Assembly: GCA_002778195.1 (NCBI GenBank)
Contig: PCDI01000012.1
Location: forward strand, 1 to 64,000
Reading direction: 5' to 3'
DNA: 64,000 nucleotides
Source: Raffaelea ambrosiae
Taxonomy: Eukaryota > Ascomycota > Sordariomycetes > Ophiostomatales > Ophiostomataceae
Below are positions 1 to 12,368 of this stretch, in pieces. Numbering within the stretch: position 1 is the stretch's first letter; each line of letters begins with the position of its first letter. The notes beneath the pieces were generated by a model that ran no database searches, had not been told where the DNA came from, and saw only the letters and a program-made list of their open reading frames with translations. The position numbers were made by a program, and so were the translations under genes.

Positions 1-3000
1 GGGGGGGAGGCCGGGGGGATGCTTGGGTGTGGCGAGTGAGACGACTGAGAAGATCAAGACACGGACGAGGACAAGAGACACAAAAAGGGTGGAGATATGG
101 CAAATGGGCAAGGCGGTTCAGACGAGACAAGAAGGCCAGAAAAGGTCGACCAAATTAAACATGAAGCAGGCAAACTCGGGGAGGCGTCGAGACGAGAAGG
201 GAAAGGGACCGCTTTTTCACCTGTGGGTGGCGGGTGAGCGTCGACGATCCGTGCAGTACGCTGTCCAGATGGTAGGTAACACGATGGGGAGGAAGCGGAG
301 CAGCGGGTGAGGTGTGAAGGGGTGGGAGACCAAGTGAGAAACCGGGAAGTCTACTGGCGATGCCGCGGGGTGGTTGGTGGTTTTGCTGGACAGACGAACA
401 AGAGGGAAGGCACGACCGAGTGACAAGTACAGTGCAATCGACGAGTCTCTGATGTGAGCCATGCGCGGGCAGCGTGCAGCACATGTATTCTTTCTGTCTG
501 TGCAGATAGCGTACAAAAGAGGCAGGCACGCAAGCATGCGGTGTGCAAGGCAGGTTTCTGGGGGAAGGAGGGATGGAGGGATGGTGCCACGTCGGGCGAT
601 GCTACTACTATGTAACTATGTACATGCACAGAAAACGCAGGCGCGGCGATGCGGGCGCCGAAGTATCTCGCTCGCAGCAGGAAGGAGCGACGGTGTTGTT
701 TTTGGTATCGTCGTCAATGCCATTGCGACGGAGAATAGTCGTCCTTTCTTTGCCTCGTTTTTCCCTTTTTCTCGTTTTTGGGGGGGGGGGGAGGAAGATC
801 GCTCGCCGTGTCTTCATTGCGACCACTATGACATGCAATGCACAGCAATGCACAGCAAGCACCACATGCTCTCTGTCTGGCCGCCTCCATTGTCCAGGAT
901 GGGCTTGCGGTGGTGCCGGCAGCAAACAGACAATCGAGCGAAGCAAGGGGAGCGAATGGGGCGAATCAGAAGATCAAAATTTCCTCCTTGCTAGGCCAAC
1001 ATCACCGCCAGGCTGCATGACAACCTGTTGGACAATACGAACGAGATAGTGCCGCTGCTCGAGGACCGGCAGACTGACAGCTCTCTCTCTCGATGTACTA
1101 CTATGTATGTACAGGGCAGGTTTCTCTCTTGCCATTCCTCTCTTTTGTTTTTGCTCATCGCGCCTCGCTTCTCTAATATCCCTGTTCCCAGCCAAATACT
1201 GACATCAATGGCTTGTCCATGACCATAACGTGGCTGATATGCAGCCAGGCATACTCTGTCCGGGGGCCACGCTTCTCTGCATGCGTCTTTGGCCATGTAC
1301 ATAGTATCTTTTCCATACTCGTACTCTGGCCCTTGCCGTACACCAGCCAATACGAGTACATGGGCGGTACAAAGTCAGAGACAGAGCACTCGTCTGCCCA
1401 CCATCAACTGGCGGACAAGACACACCAACAACCCACAGACAACCCACAGACAGGCATTCGCATGCACGCAACCAGTTTTCCCGTGCGGGTCTCTCTGCTG
1501 ATCTTTTTTTATCTTACCTGCATCCGCACGGAAAATACGACCAGGCTAATTCCCCAAATAGCACGATCAGGCCCGCCCGCTGTCGCTGCCCCATTGCTCC
1601 ATCTGCCCCGTTCTGACGCTCTTCTTGAACGTCGTTGTAGCGTCATAGCAGGCCAGACTGCCTCCGGCAGAGGCCGTACTTGGGCCTGCGTCGGTCCTTG
1701 TTCTGGGCTAGCTCTCATCCGCGATGTTACCCTCAGGGCGGGCGACTTCCAAAATACCACGACCGAACCTGGCTCGGGAGGCCACAAGGAGACATGCGCG
1801 AAAAGAAAAAGAAAAGAAGAACATAAAAAAATACGTAGCTGGAAAACGCCCGCACAAGGCGCTCAGGGCAACGATACTCTGCTGTGCGGTCGTCGTCCCA
1901 AATGAATTCTTGGACTTCTATGGAGGCCCAGCCCATACGCTTTGATGCATTCATCTCTTCCGTGTCTCTCACAGACCCCCAGCTGAAAAAGAAGAAGAAA
2001 AAAACCCCCGAAGGAGCGGGAACCGAGCGCAGACAGCAAATGGAAAGGCCCCCAAAAGTGGAATACGAAAACAAAACAGATGCGACTACGCATGTACGGC
2101 GCATTGTACATAGTACTGCCCTCCGAATACGTGCATGCAGCAGTCCGGCACAGGCCAATCACAGCTCCTATCGGAGTTCACTACGGTAGACGCGCATTCA
2201 CGTCTGGGGAAGAAAGATGGGCAACAACCGGCGAAGGAGCAAACATAAACAAGGGAGAGATGGGGAGGGGGGCCGTGTGAGTGAGTGCACGAGTGAGTGT
2301 AGTACGAGTGTACGGGTACGCCGTTGTTAGGGGTCCGTCATGCCGGCCACGAGAGCACGGTTAGGTGCAGCGAGGAGATACGCTACGAATACTGGCTGGC
2401 CACATTTGCGAATCCTCACTCTCGTCGAGTCCCCGGGTGCGGTCGAGAAGCGGGCAATTGGAAATGGATCTGGCCAGTTTGCAGGGCTCAGCGATGCCGT
2501 GTTAGCGTTTATCCTTCGCTGGATACGAGCACAATGATAGGAGGAAGCAGATATAACCGGGCATCATCCCACAGCGTCCAGGACAACGGCGAGTGGCCGC
2601 CAGGCGCCCACGTCCGTGCCGGTTCATGCCTGTCGTACATGATCGTACACCGTAGTATCCTGATGTGCGGTGGTTACGCTGTACAGACAGCACCATGGCT
2701 TCGGGACAATGCGTTCCTGCTTGCTCAGCGTCTGTGGGTGCATGGTTCTTTTTTTTCTCTGGTCTCGTTCCTTTTGCTTCGTGCCCGAATCTCCCAACCT
2801 GCATTACGAGAAATCTAGCCGGCGACGGGGTACGTGGAATATGGCTCGCGACGATATACCCTCCCCCTCGATGAACCGGGATCTAACTACTATGTCGAAT
2901 GCCCAATCGAGTTTTTTTTTCTTCTCATCCGAGTCATGCTCGTGGCAGTGGCCGCGCCTGTGAAATCTTCTCCCTCCGCCACGTCCATACCATGTATCCT

Positions 3001-3837
3001 TACGTTCTGCACAAGTACCAGCATGTCATCTATCTGGCCAGATGCTGTCGTACAATCGCTTACCATGATCGACCCGTCTGACGGCTGGCGACTCTTACTC
3101 ATACACAAACGCCGATTCTCTACATGGCAAGATACATATAGTAGTACACTGCACACCCATTGCATAGTGTTGTGCACTGCATCCTGCGCATCCTTCCAGA
3201 GGCACCTTGATTCCGACCTACCACTGAACGGGGCTGGTCTCCTGACACGGCTTCATCGGAAAATCTTGACCTTGCGTTGTCATCTTCCCTGCTATTTTTT
3301 TCTCCTCAAGGGAAGCTCTCTGGATTTTGTCAGGGTTTTGTCAAGTTCCCGTCGTGCAAATGGTGTCCCGTCAATGTGGGATACTTTCGACCAGCCCACT
3401 TGACCAGCCCCGAAACGACCTTTACTATGGGAGCGTTGTATTTTACACCGCAGTTCCTGGTACGACTCTAGATGAACGGCGAAGTCCAGCCTGGAATGGA
3501 AAGAAAAAAAAAGAAAAAAAAAACGGGAAATAGTAATAAAAAAAGGAACAATAAAACGGCACGGCAGTGAAGAGGATGGAGGATTGCGTTTGCCTGGGGC
3601 CAGCGTCTTCCCGATACCACTTGCGTGTTTGCTGGTTATGCTGGTTAGGATCGCTGATGAGCCAGTGTGCCGCGGTCGTATTCTAGATCCCATGTGCCCC
3701 GAAAAGTACTGCAGAAACAGACGGAAAAAAAGAAGTACTGGACTGTTTTGCATCGAGCAAATGAGAAGCTAGAATTGAGAAATGGGCTTTTTTGGGGGGA
3801 AGTGCGTAGCGTGCATGCACTGGCTCTAGCCCGCTTG

Positions 3838-3861
3838 CTGCTGCTGCTGCTGCTGCTGCTG
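3838..3861. repeat. (CTG)8 trinucleotide microsatellite
   Basis: Eight uninterrupted CTG units lie in non-coding DNA. No gene frame passes through them. Confidence 0.9.
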
Positions 3862-5534
3862 CAGAGAACAAAGGCAGAAGAGAACAGAAAGGGTGTTGTT
3901 GGTACCAATTACGGCATTCCGCTGAAGAAGAAGGTTTGGTTGAGATGCCCGGCGATGCAGAAGGAATGTGCAACTACGCCCGTCTACTAGTTAGTTAGTG
4001 GCCCCAATTCATTAATAATATACATGGCAATATAAAAACGGGCCAAAAGGAGAGAAACAAGCCCAAGCCACACATCCCAACCAAAGAATCGAAGCAAGGT
4101 CGTGTTGCATTTCTCACACCAGATATACAACGTCATCATGTCGGTAGACAAGAATAAAAAAGAACCCCCGAAAAAGGGAGGAGGGACCAAGTGGCATGCC
4201 AATGGCAAGGACACACCATATGACTCGGGGAACAAGAAAAGAAAAAGGGTCCGATGCAAAGGGTCCGATTCAACGAGCCCGATTCAAAAGGAACCGATCA
4301 ATGACGACGTTGGTGGCTTTCATGAGGCTGAGAACGGGACGGGAGAGGCCTATTCACTACTCGTAGACGGCACAGCCAGAACCAAAGACAACAAGTCCCA
4401 AGATATGCGATGCAGTTACTCCGGTATTTTCTTGGCTATTCTGAACCCGTTTTCCTGGCCAACCGAGCATCGCACCACCACGCCTGCGGCTGATGTTCTC
4501 TTCCATTTTACCCAGGCGCCCGGGCGGACTGGCCATAAAACAACGTGATATATAAATATACATGTTTCCGAGGACTTCTTGTCGCCGGTCCGGTTGGTGC
4601 ATGGAGAATGTACACGGTGGGTTTTCAGAGAATGTCGTGAGATGGCCGCCACCTCGGTACGGGTGTCCGGGATAGCCTGCGTCTGTACACCGTACGAGTC
4701 CATCGTCCCTTTTTCGTCCCTTGTTTTGGATCCTCCCACCCTGCTCTGCTGTCCCGCTCTGATCGCTTTTTCTTTCTCCTGGCTATGCTATTTTCAGCAT
4801 CCTTCGTCCTGCTTTTCTTTTCTAGCTTGTTCCTTTTGAAAGTCCGATGTTTTCCAAACGTCTTTTGTTTTGGCCTCTTCTCAAGTTTTTGCGCGTGTGT
4901 GTCTGTCCCCTCCCCTGTGCATCGTACTTTCAACAGTGCGATTGTTTGGTCCGTCCCCTTTGGCCTGCATTTATCATCTTCGTCTGGACGACGAACCAGG
5001 ATGAACCTTGAACAGCAGAGAGTGCTCGGCCCTCCCTCGTGATGTGTCGATTCGGACTGAACAAGGGGACGACCAAAAAAAAGCACATACAGATGCAGGC
5101 ACAGGCACCGCATGTTTTGTTTGTGGTGTGCCCCCCTCGAGGGTGTCGCCAAGTTAAGATGAAAAGGATAGGTTTCCGTGGCTGGTCCCCAGAGACCCAG
5201 TGGCCATTAGACGACCTAGTCATGGGATCATTGGCTCCTGTGCATGACATGCATTTTGTGAACTTATGCACTTGTTTGTCCTCTCCTCGCTTTGCTCGCG
5301 TCTTGTTTGGTTCCAATCCTCTTCGTGCTTGCAGGCCCGGCTCCTGTGCAAGCGTGCAGGGTACACGGCAATACAGCAAACAAACAGCACAGAGGACACA
5401 GATACCACGCGCACATTGAAGAGGGGGGAAGCTACGGCTGGTCGTACAGAAGATGCAATCCTCTTATGCCTATCTTTGAAACGCATAATGCTCCCTCAAA
5501 GTGGGTAAAGAGGAGCCTCCCGGCCTTGTTTTTC

Positions 5535-5557
5535 TGTGTGCGTGTGTGTGTGTGTGT
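5535..5557. repeat. (GT)n microsatellite
   Basis: A run of GT dinucleotides with one GC interruption, intergenic. Confidence 0.85.
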
Positions 5558-5891
5558 TTGTCCTCTTTAGCATCTCCACAGAGACAGTTGTCCTTGTGTA
5601 TGTGCTGGTACTATGCATGTGTGCTGTCCCCCAAGTCACTGCCCGCCTCCCCAGCGGTGTCATGAGCCGGTCAAGGACAATGCAGGCAGGCTGCCGGCGG
5701 TGGGACGGGAGGAATCGCATCATCGTATTCGGAAGTTCTGAAACCAACCTCCAAGGCTCCTCGTCAGACTCTGACGGCACACCCTATGAGGGCCCCGCCC
5801 ACTCCTTCCTTGTGTTCCAGTGGCACAAGAGGAGGGAGGGATGGATGGATGTGCCGTAAAGCGAAAGAGAGAGCGAGAGGGGACTCTTGAC

Positions 5892-5915
5892 AGAGAGAGA
5901 GAGAGAGAGAGAGAG
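5892..5915. repeat. (GA)n microsatellite
   Basis: About twelve uninterrupted GA units, intergenic. Confidence 0.9.
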
Positions 5916-7392
5916 CAAGACGGAAAGATAGAAAGACGATATTAGACGTCATGCCGCAGACGGGGTGTGGTTACACAACGATCCTCTTTCTTGGAGAGTG
6001 GTTGGGAGGCGACAGCCTCTGCCTCCCCCTTGGATCGACCCCGGACGAGTCAAGGGATGATTGAATAGCGTTGACAGATGGCAGCTGCAGGCGAAGAAAA
6101 GACACGAGAAACCCATGCTTGACGGGGGGGAGAGAGGGGGAGAAGGAGGAAGAGGAGAAGGAAAGAAGAGTCGAGCTGACTCACTGGCGGATTCTCTCGT
6201 CTTGGGCCACGAGGCCAAGGGTCCTGGTGAATCTGTCTTCCGAGGGCATGTCATGCAAATACATGTACGATGAGGGGATATGGCATTCGATTCCAGTGAG
6301 CATCGGATGCCTTTGCTCTTTGTTCCACAGACACGAGACTTCAAGACGGCAAAACCTTCGGCGGTTTGGACTGCTTGCCTGCCGTTGGGGAACATCACTT
6401 ATCTGTGTTTGTTTGTTTATTATTCTTCTTTGTTGTTGGGGGAATGCTTTCTGAGGCTACACCAAACAAAACAAGTGCACGGTGCTCGTACACACACACA
6501 CACAGCCGTGCTTTCCGTCTGGCCCACGATTTCTTCTCTTCTTGTCCTTGTCACGTTGCCTTCTCCCTCTCCTTGCCAGGCCTGTTTTCCTTTCTTTTTT
6601 CAGCGTCGCCTTGGTCGCCTATTTACCCGCGCGCTGGCAGCACAAATCGAACAGGCGAACCAATGGTGAAGGTGACGACGTTGTAGCCAATATACACAAA
6701 CAAAGCAGCCGCCCGTTCATTCCTGCCTTGGTCCCCTCTCCTTGCCTCCCTTGCCTGTCTCCTGCCTGGCGTGACATGCATGTTTTTCCCGTCCCCATCG
6801 AAAGAGACAATTAGACTACATAGTAGACGGGACACGAAGAGCAACAGAGAACGAGCAAGACCAAAGCAAAGAAAAAAAAAATACTGGCTGTCATCTAAGC
6901 CGGCAGTCGTTCCCCAAAAAAGACACGCGAAGAAGGAGAAGATTAAACAAACAAGACGGGGAAAGAAACAGAAAGAGAAGAATTTGAGTAAGAAAGATGA
7001 CATGAGAGATTAAAAAAAAGAGATAAAAGAAAGGACAGGGTCAGGAAAAAAAAAGAGAGGATCAAAAAGCAAGCATGGACCACGCGCTGTCGAGAACCAA
7101 CCATCACACCCCATATATATTAACGATACCACCAGCTTTCGATCAAGTCGTTTCTCATGGCTCGTGCTCGCGTTTCGTCTTGTCGTCGCTCCCTGGATTG
7201 GCATGCAAAACGCCCGATGCAGTGTAGCATTGGGTTTGCCAGGCCCCAGTCGGGCCCTTTTGTCGTGCACAGCATTCGACTTGTATGACCCATCCCAGGC
7301 GAGAGGTTTAACTACGAGTAGTTAACCCCAACCTGCCTTGTCCAGTGACGTTGCGCTCCAGAAATGCCAGCCGGCTGTTGTTGCTTCGGGAA

Positions 7393-7404
7393 GAATATAA
7401 AAGA
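7393..7404 (+). promoter_or_regulatory. TATA-like element without an obvious gene
   Basis: The string AATATAAAAG is followed within 50-100 bases by a C/T-rich, initiator-like leader (about 7430-7495), as in many fungal promoters. The first downstream ATG (7496) opens a frame of only about ten codons, and no convincing exon follows on the plus strand. It could drive a non-coding transcript or be fortuitous. Confidence 0.25.
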
Positions 7405-7823
7405 ATTGCTGCTTGTCCCCATTCCTTGGTGTTCATTATTATTCCGTCATTGACGCGCACCCACCCAATCTCTCTCCGCCTCTCCCTGGTTCTCCATGCC
7501 TGCTAGTTCATGTGCTGTGCATAAGTAACATGGCCCCAGATTGATTGATTTTGTCTAGAGCAAGTCGGTGACAAGGGGGAAAGAAAAAGATCGAGACAAG
7601 GCGAGGGGGGAAGGGGGGGCAAGAAATAGAAACAAGAACCTGGAGAGGGACGTTGAGAGGGGAGACAGAGAAACCGATTCGCCACGCTCACAAACCACCA
7701 CATGCCATCGTCTTATCTATGAGCAAGATAGACAAGACGTGAGATGCCCAGTCTCGTGGGATGTCTATACGGCTGATGACGATGGTCTCTTCCCCCCTCT
7801 CCCCCCACCCCCTCTCTTCCCCA

Positions 7824-8150
7824 TCACCGGGTCTCGACCAGTTCGTGGGCCGGCTCTGCCTTCATCCGTTGCGGCGTGGACGTGGCATAGAAGCTGGCGG
7901 CCGCGTGGGTCGGCCTGTGGACATACTTCTTGCGGTCCCGGATCCATCCGTTGTCCTCCTCGTCGGCGTAATAGTCGGCGGTGAAGCAGCATCCGCCGAA
8001 GCCCTGCCAGCAGGAGGACCAGGCCTGGCCAAGGGATGTGAAAAAGGAGGGCCGTGATGAAGAAGGCGTGATCCGCGCGGGTCTGAGAGAGGCCAGCTTG
8101 GGGTCACTGCTGTCTGAGCTGGCCGTGACGGTTGGTGCAAGGCCCTTCAT
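7824..8150 (-). CDS. small hypothetical protein, 108 aa
   Basis: This single-exon frame is the only one in the first 12 kb with a natural look. The N-terminal half is Ser/Pro/Arg-rich. The C-terminal half has a Trp/Cys/Phe-rich patch (SSCWQGFGGCCF), an acidic DYYADEED stretch and a basic RDRKKYVHRPTHAA segment, which is balanced rather than repetitive composition. The start codon at 8150 has A at -3. About 150 bases upstream on the minus strand is an AT-rich TTTATATTTATT box that could serve as its TATA element. No domain is recognised and no function can be assigned. It could be a conserved small fungal protein or a chance frame; transcript data would decide. Confidence 0.55.
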   Translation of the reverse strand: MKGLAPTVTASSDSSDPKLASLRPARITPSSSRPSFFTSLGQAWSSCWQGFGGCCFTADYYADEEDNGWIRDRKKYVHRPTHAAASFYATSTPQRMKAEPAHELVETR

Positions 8151-11054
8151 GCTGGCTGATGTGAGGGAGATGTCCAGTAGGGGTCAAGCTGTGACAGGTT
8201 GAAGAGCCGTGGAGGGTTCTTCAAATAAGAAGAAAGGATCTTGAAAGCAAGAAGATCCGTGGAGAGTTGGGAACAAGGCAGAACGAGGCCACAATAAATA
8301 TAAAGAAGGCCCAGGGGTCTTTCTTGTGCAAGTGTCACACTGAATCTGTATGTAGATATGTGTGTGATGTTAATAGGACCTGGGTAGGACCAGGCTTGTC
8401 GACGGTGGCTCGTACGAGGGTAGTATATAAATGAAAAGCAAAGAAAGGGGGAATAAAAAAAATAAGGAAACAGAAAACAGAAAACAGCAAAACAATAGAG
8501 GACAGCCTCCAGGACGTGGATCTCGTGGTACTATGGAGGATTATTGTAATGCGGCTTTGTCTCACGCCCACGCCGTCTCGCTGGTCTCGCGGGAAAGAAC
8601 CAGGAAAAAGAAAGCACACCACACCGCGCACATCCCTTTCCTTTCTGCATTCCTTGGCTCGAGACGGCGCCATCTGCACTTTTCGCCCTCTGGGGATGTG
8701 GCCACTTCCAGGCCAGCCAGTCCGTCTACAGCGTCCACTCCCACCCCATCCCCGTGTCCACCCTGTGTGTTCTTTCTCTTTCTCGGGAGGGAGGAGGGGG
8801 GGGGACTTCTCTTCCTCGTTCTTCGCTTCTGTCCCCAACCAGAAGGGGAAGGGGAGGGGGTTGCCATGAAGCAATGCAAGATGGGGGCTAGCTGGAAAGG
8901 TGTAATTCCCCGGACAGTCCCCGTTGCGGAGACACGGCTGGGCTTCCTCTACGGGCACTTCTCGCCTCTCCTATCCTTCCACACAATGCTGCTCCCTTTG
9001 CTGGACACAGTCGCCGACGACTGGCCGTCTTCATGCTCGTCTTGCGCATCCTCGTTTGCTGGTGTCCCGTTGTCGTCTTCCGATGGTAAAACCCGTCCTC
9101 ACCCTCCCTTGCGTCGCGTGCGTCCCAGCTGGAACGGGTTAGGCTCGGCGGGGCCTCCTGCTTAGACACGCTTACGGCGTAGCGTCTTTCTCTCTTCCAT
9201 TCTTCCACCATCTGTGTGGACCACCGTAGGGCCAGGACGGTGCTTGAGACAAGAACGAGCCTCGCTGTCCCGTAAGACGAGCGTCGCATTCTGCTGACGA
9301 CGATTCAGTTGCGAGAATAGGAAATAATTGGGACTGGAGACCCTGACTGGCGCCTGGACTCAACACGCGACTGTCAAGGCAGTTAGTTGCTCGTAAAACA
9401 GACCAGACACTTTCGTGATGGGACCAAAGGACACGCAAGCAGCACAATGCGAGCGAGCGCAGCCGCGGCACTACTCGTAATCGCCTCTATTTCCTGGGCT
9501 CGTTTCTCTTTCACTCCTCCCTTGCGCGTAAACACGAAAGCCAGCAAGCATGCCAGAGGCCAAAAAAAGGAAAGAAAAGGGGACCAAACTGCAACAGACT
9601 GAAAACCCGAGCCACAAAAAAAAACCAAGGAACCAAGGAACCAAGGGTGATCCTAGTAGGTCGGAAAGGCTGCCCGTTTACCAACTAGACGAGGCCGTCG
9701 AACCCGACTGGACCTGGGTCGTGTGCATGCGTCGTACGGGGACAGGACGAGATGGATGGATCGCGGACGGACAAACAAAAAGAAATGTGCATGCCGCTAA
9801 CATTCTGTGGGCAAATAAACTCACATGCCAGACGACTATGTACTATGTATGCGAATTGACGCGGTAAAATAAAAAAAGTACCTTTCCACCTCTTCAGAAA
9901 GCCAAAAGGCCCAAACTTAAAAAGTACGCGAAAGGCTCGCTGGGGATAAGACTGCAGGAAGCCTTCCTAGAACGGCTCCCAAAAGATCCTCTGAAGAATA
10001 GCAAAGGGGAGACCCAAACCGCTAAAAAAAATAAGAAAAACAACGGCCAATGGCAGGACACCGGACGATATGGCAACACCAAGTGCAAAAGGCGCCAAAA
10101 AAGACGGAGCCGGAAGAGGCAATGAAAGACAGAGTCAAAATAAGAAAGAAAAAGAGAAAAGAAAAAAAACACACACAAAGAGACTGCGCATGACGGTAAT
10201 CAGAGCTAAAACCTAGACGGTCAAGCGAAGAGAGTCTCGCGAGTGGTTTTTGTCTTGGTTGTTCTCTCTGGTGAGCTCGAAAGATAGTCGTAGTGTGCAC
10301 AAGTAGCACTAACTAGCTAGTTCACTACAGTGTAAGATACCCTGTGTCTTATGCTGGGGCATCTTGGCAACTAACTCCTGCCTCGCCTACAGGCCTTGTC
10401 ATTCTTCTCCTCACATTGCACGTTGCACGTTGCACATTGCACAATGCCCATTTCAGCCTTTGCCTCTGACTTTTGCGGTATTTCGGCTTCTGCCGATCAA
10501 CAGGCTTGATCCAGACGCAGGGAAAAGAAGAAAACATGGGCCTAGGAGACTGAACACGGCCGAGACCACGGGGGTCACATACGCGAAAAACCGAGAACCA
10601 GAGTATTTTATTTATTAACCAGCCATTAGCTGGACACTGTTCCAGCCCACCCACCCTCTCCCACACACAGAGAGTCACCTCCCCAGCTTTGCAACCCAAT
10701 CGAAAGAAGCAAAAAAAGCCACCCGACGGTATCGAAAGACAAAAAACCCCCCAGCTTCCCCAAAAGAAGGCATTGCTCCTTTGGGCCAGTTTGCCTGGGT
10801 ATACGTGTGGCCCGCGTTGTTGGCAGGGCTCGCATGAGGTTGCATGTAGTGGCGGATCAACACAGCCTGGCAAATAAGAACACACAACCAGCCGAGAATA
10901 AAGAAACTCGTAATAAGCTATGCAGCACAGCAAGCAATACTGCTGCATCATAAACTCGTCGCTTCCGCGGTCACATTGGAACTACGAACACAAAGTACAC
11001 ATGATGGGGGGTCCAACTGACAAAACAATCGATGCCTTGTCGTCTCTTTTTTAT

Positions 11055-11072
11055 TATATATATATATATATT
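11055..11072. repeat. (TA)n microsatellite
   Basis: About nine TA units embedded in T-rich DNA. It lies 15 bases before the 13-bp tandem repeat, making a local AT-rich patch. Confidence 0.85.
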
Positions 11073-11087
11073 TTATTTCTTTTATCT

Positions 11088-11126
11088 TGACATCATATTT
11101 TGACATCATATTTTGACATCCTATTT
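11088..11126. repeat. 13-bp tandem repeat, three copies
   Basis: The unit TGACATCATATTT occurs twice exactly and a third time with one substitution (CATCCTATT), in intergenic DNA. Confidence 0.85.
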
Positions 11127-12368
11127 TGGACTTCCCTTTTGACCCTTTCTGCTCTTCACACATTCCCGCAGACCTCACGACGTCTTCTTTGCGCCTCTTT
11201 GTCCATTTCTGCTCTGCACCGTATTCTGTTCCCACATCCTGTTCCGGGTTCTCTCTGCTGCTTCTCTGTCCTCAGCTCTGTCAAGCTCTGCTTCATCCTA
11301 TCTCTGTCTCACTGGTCCTCCTGGCTTTCTCACCACCCGTCTCACTTTGCTGACGAGAAGAGGCCTTAATCTGACCGCCCTCTTCGTATCCGTCATCACG
11401 TACATCCCAGCTGGTGTCATTCCTGGCCAGGAGAGGGGACAGAGGCCGCGTGCGAGAACGCGTCTGATGAAAGGTTCCCATAGTTCTGTTATTTGTGATG
11501 AATGGAGTAAACCAAATGGCATTTTTTTTTTTTACTAAATGGGGCTTTATCGTGCATTGCATCGCAACTATAACACAATCCCTGTTGTTATGCACCCCAG
11601 AGATCATGGACCACCGTGCAGGACTTGGCCATTCCCAAATAACTCATTCCCTCTGCAGGGCACAAAGCTGTGGAATAGCGTGGACAAGGGTCATCCGACG
11701 GCAAATGCATTAACTAGTTACAGTGTCCTTTTTATTTTTTTTTTGAGTCGTGGGTATGGAAAAAGTGCTGTGTCCAGCTCGAGTTTTAGACCAGGTCAAG
11801 AGTGTGTGTGGAAATGTGCTGTTGTTGCGTGGTGTGATGGAACCTTTTGTCTCTTCTTCAGTCTGGATGGCAGAACAAGGGAGGACTGCTTGCGCACTGC
11901 CAATCACAGGCCCCGTATACACAGTTGACGAGTATCAGCAGTTTTGCTGCCGAGCAAGAAGCGGCTTCGGTCGTTTTGCGTATTGTATTCACACGTTTTT
12001 TTTTTTGCAGAGACTCACTTGGGGTCTTCCAGTTTCCTAGTTTTCCGTGTTCTTGACTGTTTTGTATCTGTGTTACATTGGACCACTTTTGTCTCTCAGC
12101 TTCTTATATCCTCTCCCTTACCAACGTATCTGCCCGCCCTTTGTGAATGCCCTCTTCTTTTTTCCTCTTCTCCCTTGCTGAGCTTCCTTCTTTCGTAGAA
12201 GATCATCTCCGTCTAGGTCTGGCCAGTCTCACTCAAACGCCACCGCCGAGTACAAACAAGGAAAGAAACAAGACAAGAAACGAGAAAAATAACAACAAAA
12301 ACAAAAACAGGTATCTGGGCACGCTCTAGTTTCACTTTTCCTTTCTTTTTCTTCCCCTTCTTACCTCT

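Larger units (their letters stand above)
1..7823. other. gene-poor intergenic region
   Basis: No reading frame here shows a recognisable domain, conserved-looking composition or a believable exon chain. The open frames are short, overlap on both strands and are dominated by low-complexity residues. The stretch contains many A, T and G homopolymers, purine/pyrimidine-biased tracts, microsatellites and five copies of the TACTATGTA/TACATAGTA motif (606, 1099, 1298, 2107, 6817). It may hold the far end of a neighbouring gene's untranslated region or non-coding transcripts, but nothing in the sequence proves either. Confidence 0.6.
8151..12368. other. gene-poor intergenic region
   Basis: No supported gene. 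The segment holds homopolymers, a (TA)n run near 11055, a 13-bp tandem repeat at 11088-11126, short direct repeats near 10418-10447 and one TACTATGTA copy at 9841. Overlapping frames on both strands between 8335 and 9290 are Ser/Pro/Arg-rich and look non-coding. The stretch 11130-12300 is strongly pyrimidine-rich on the plus strand. Confidence 0.55.

Noticed and set aside
8335..9289. Frames of 130-244 codons on both strands
   Set aside because: Mutually overlapping, Ser/Pro/Arg-rich, no splice signals linking them into a plausible protein.
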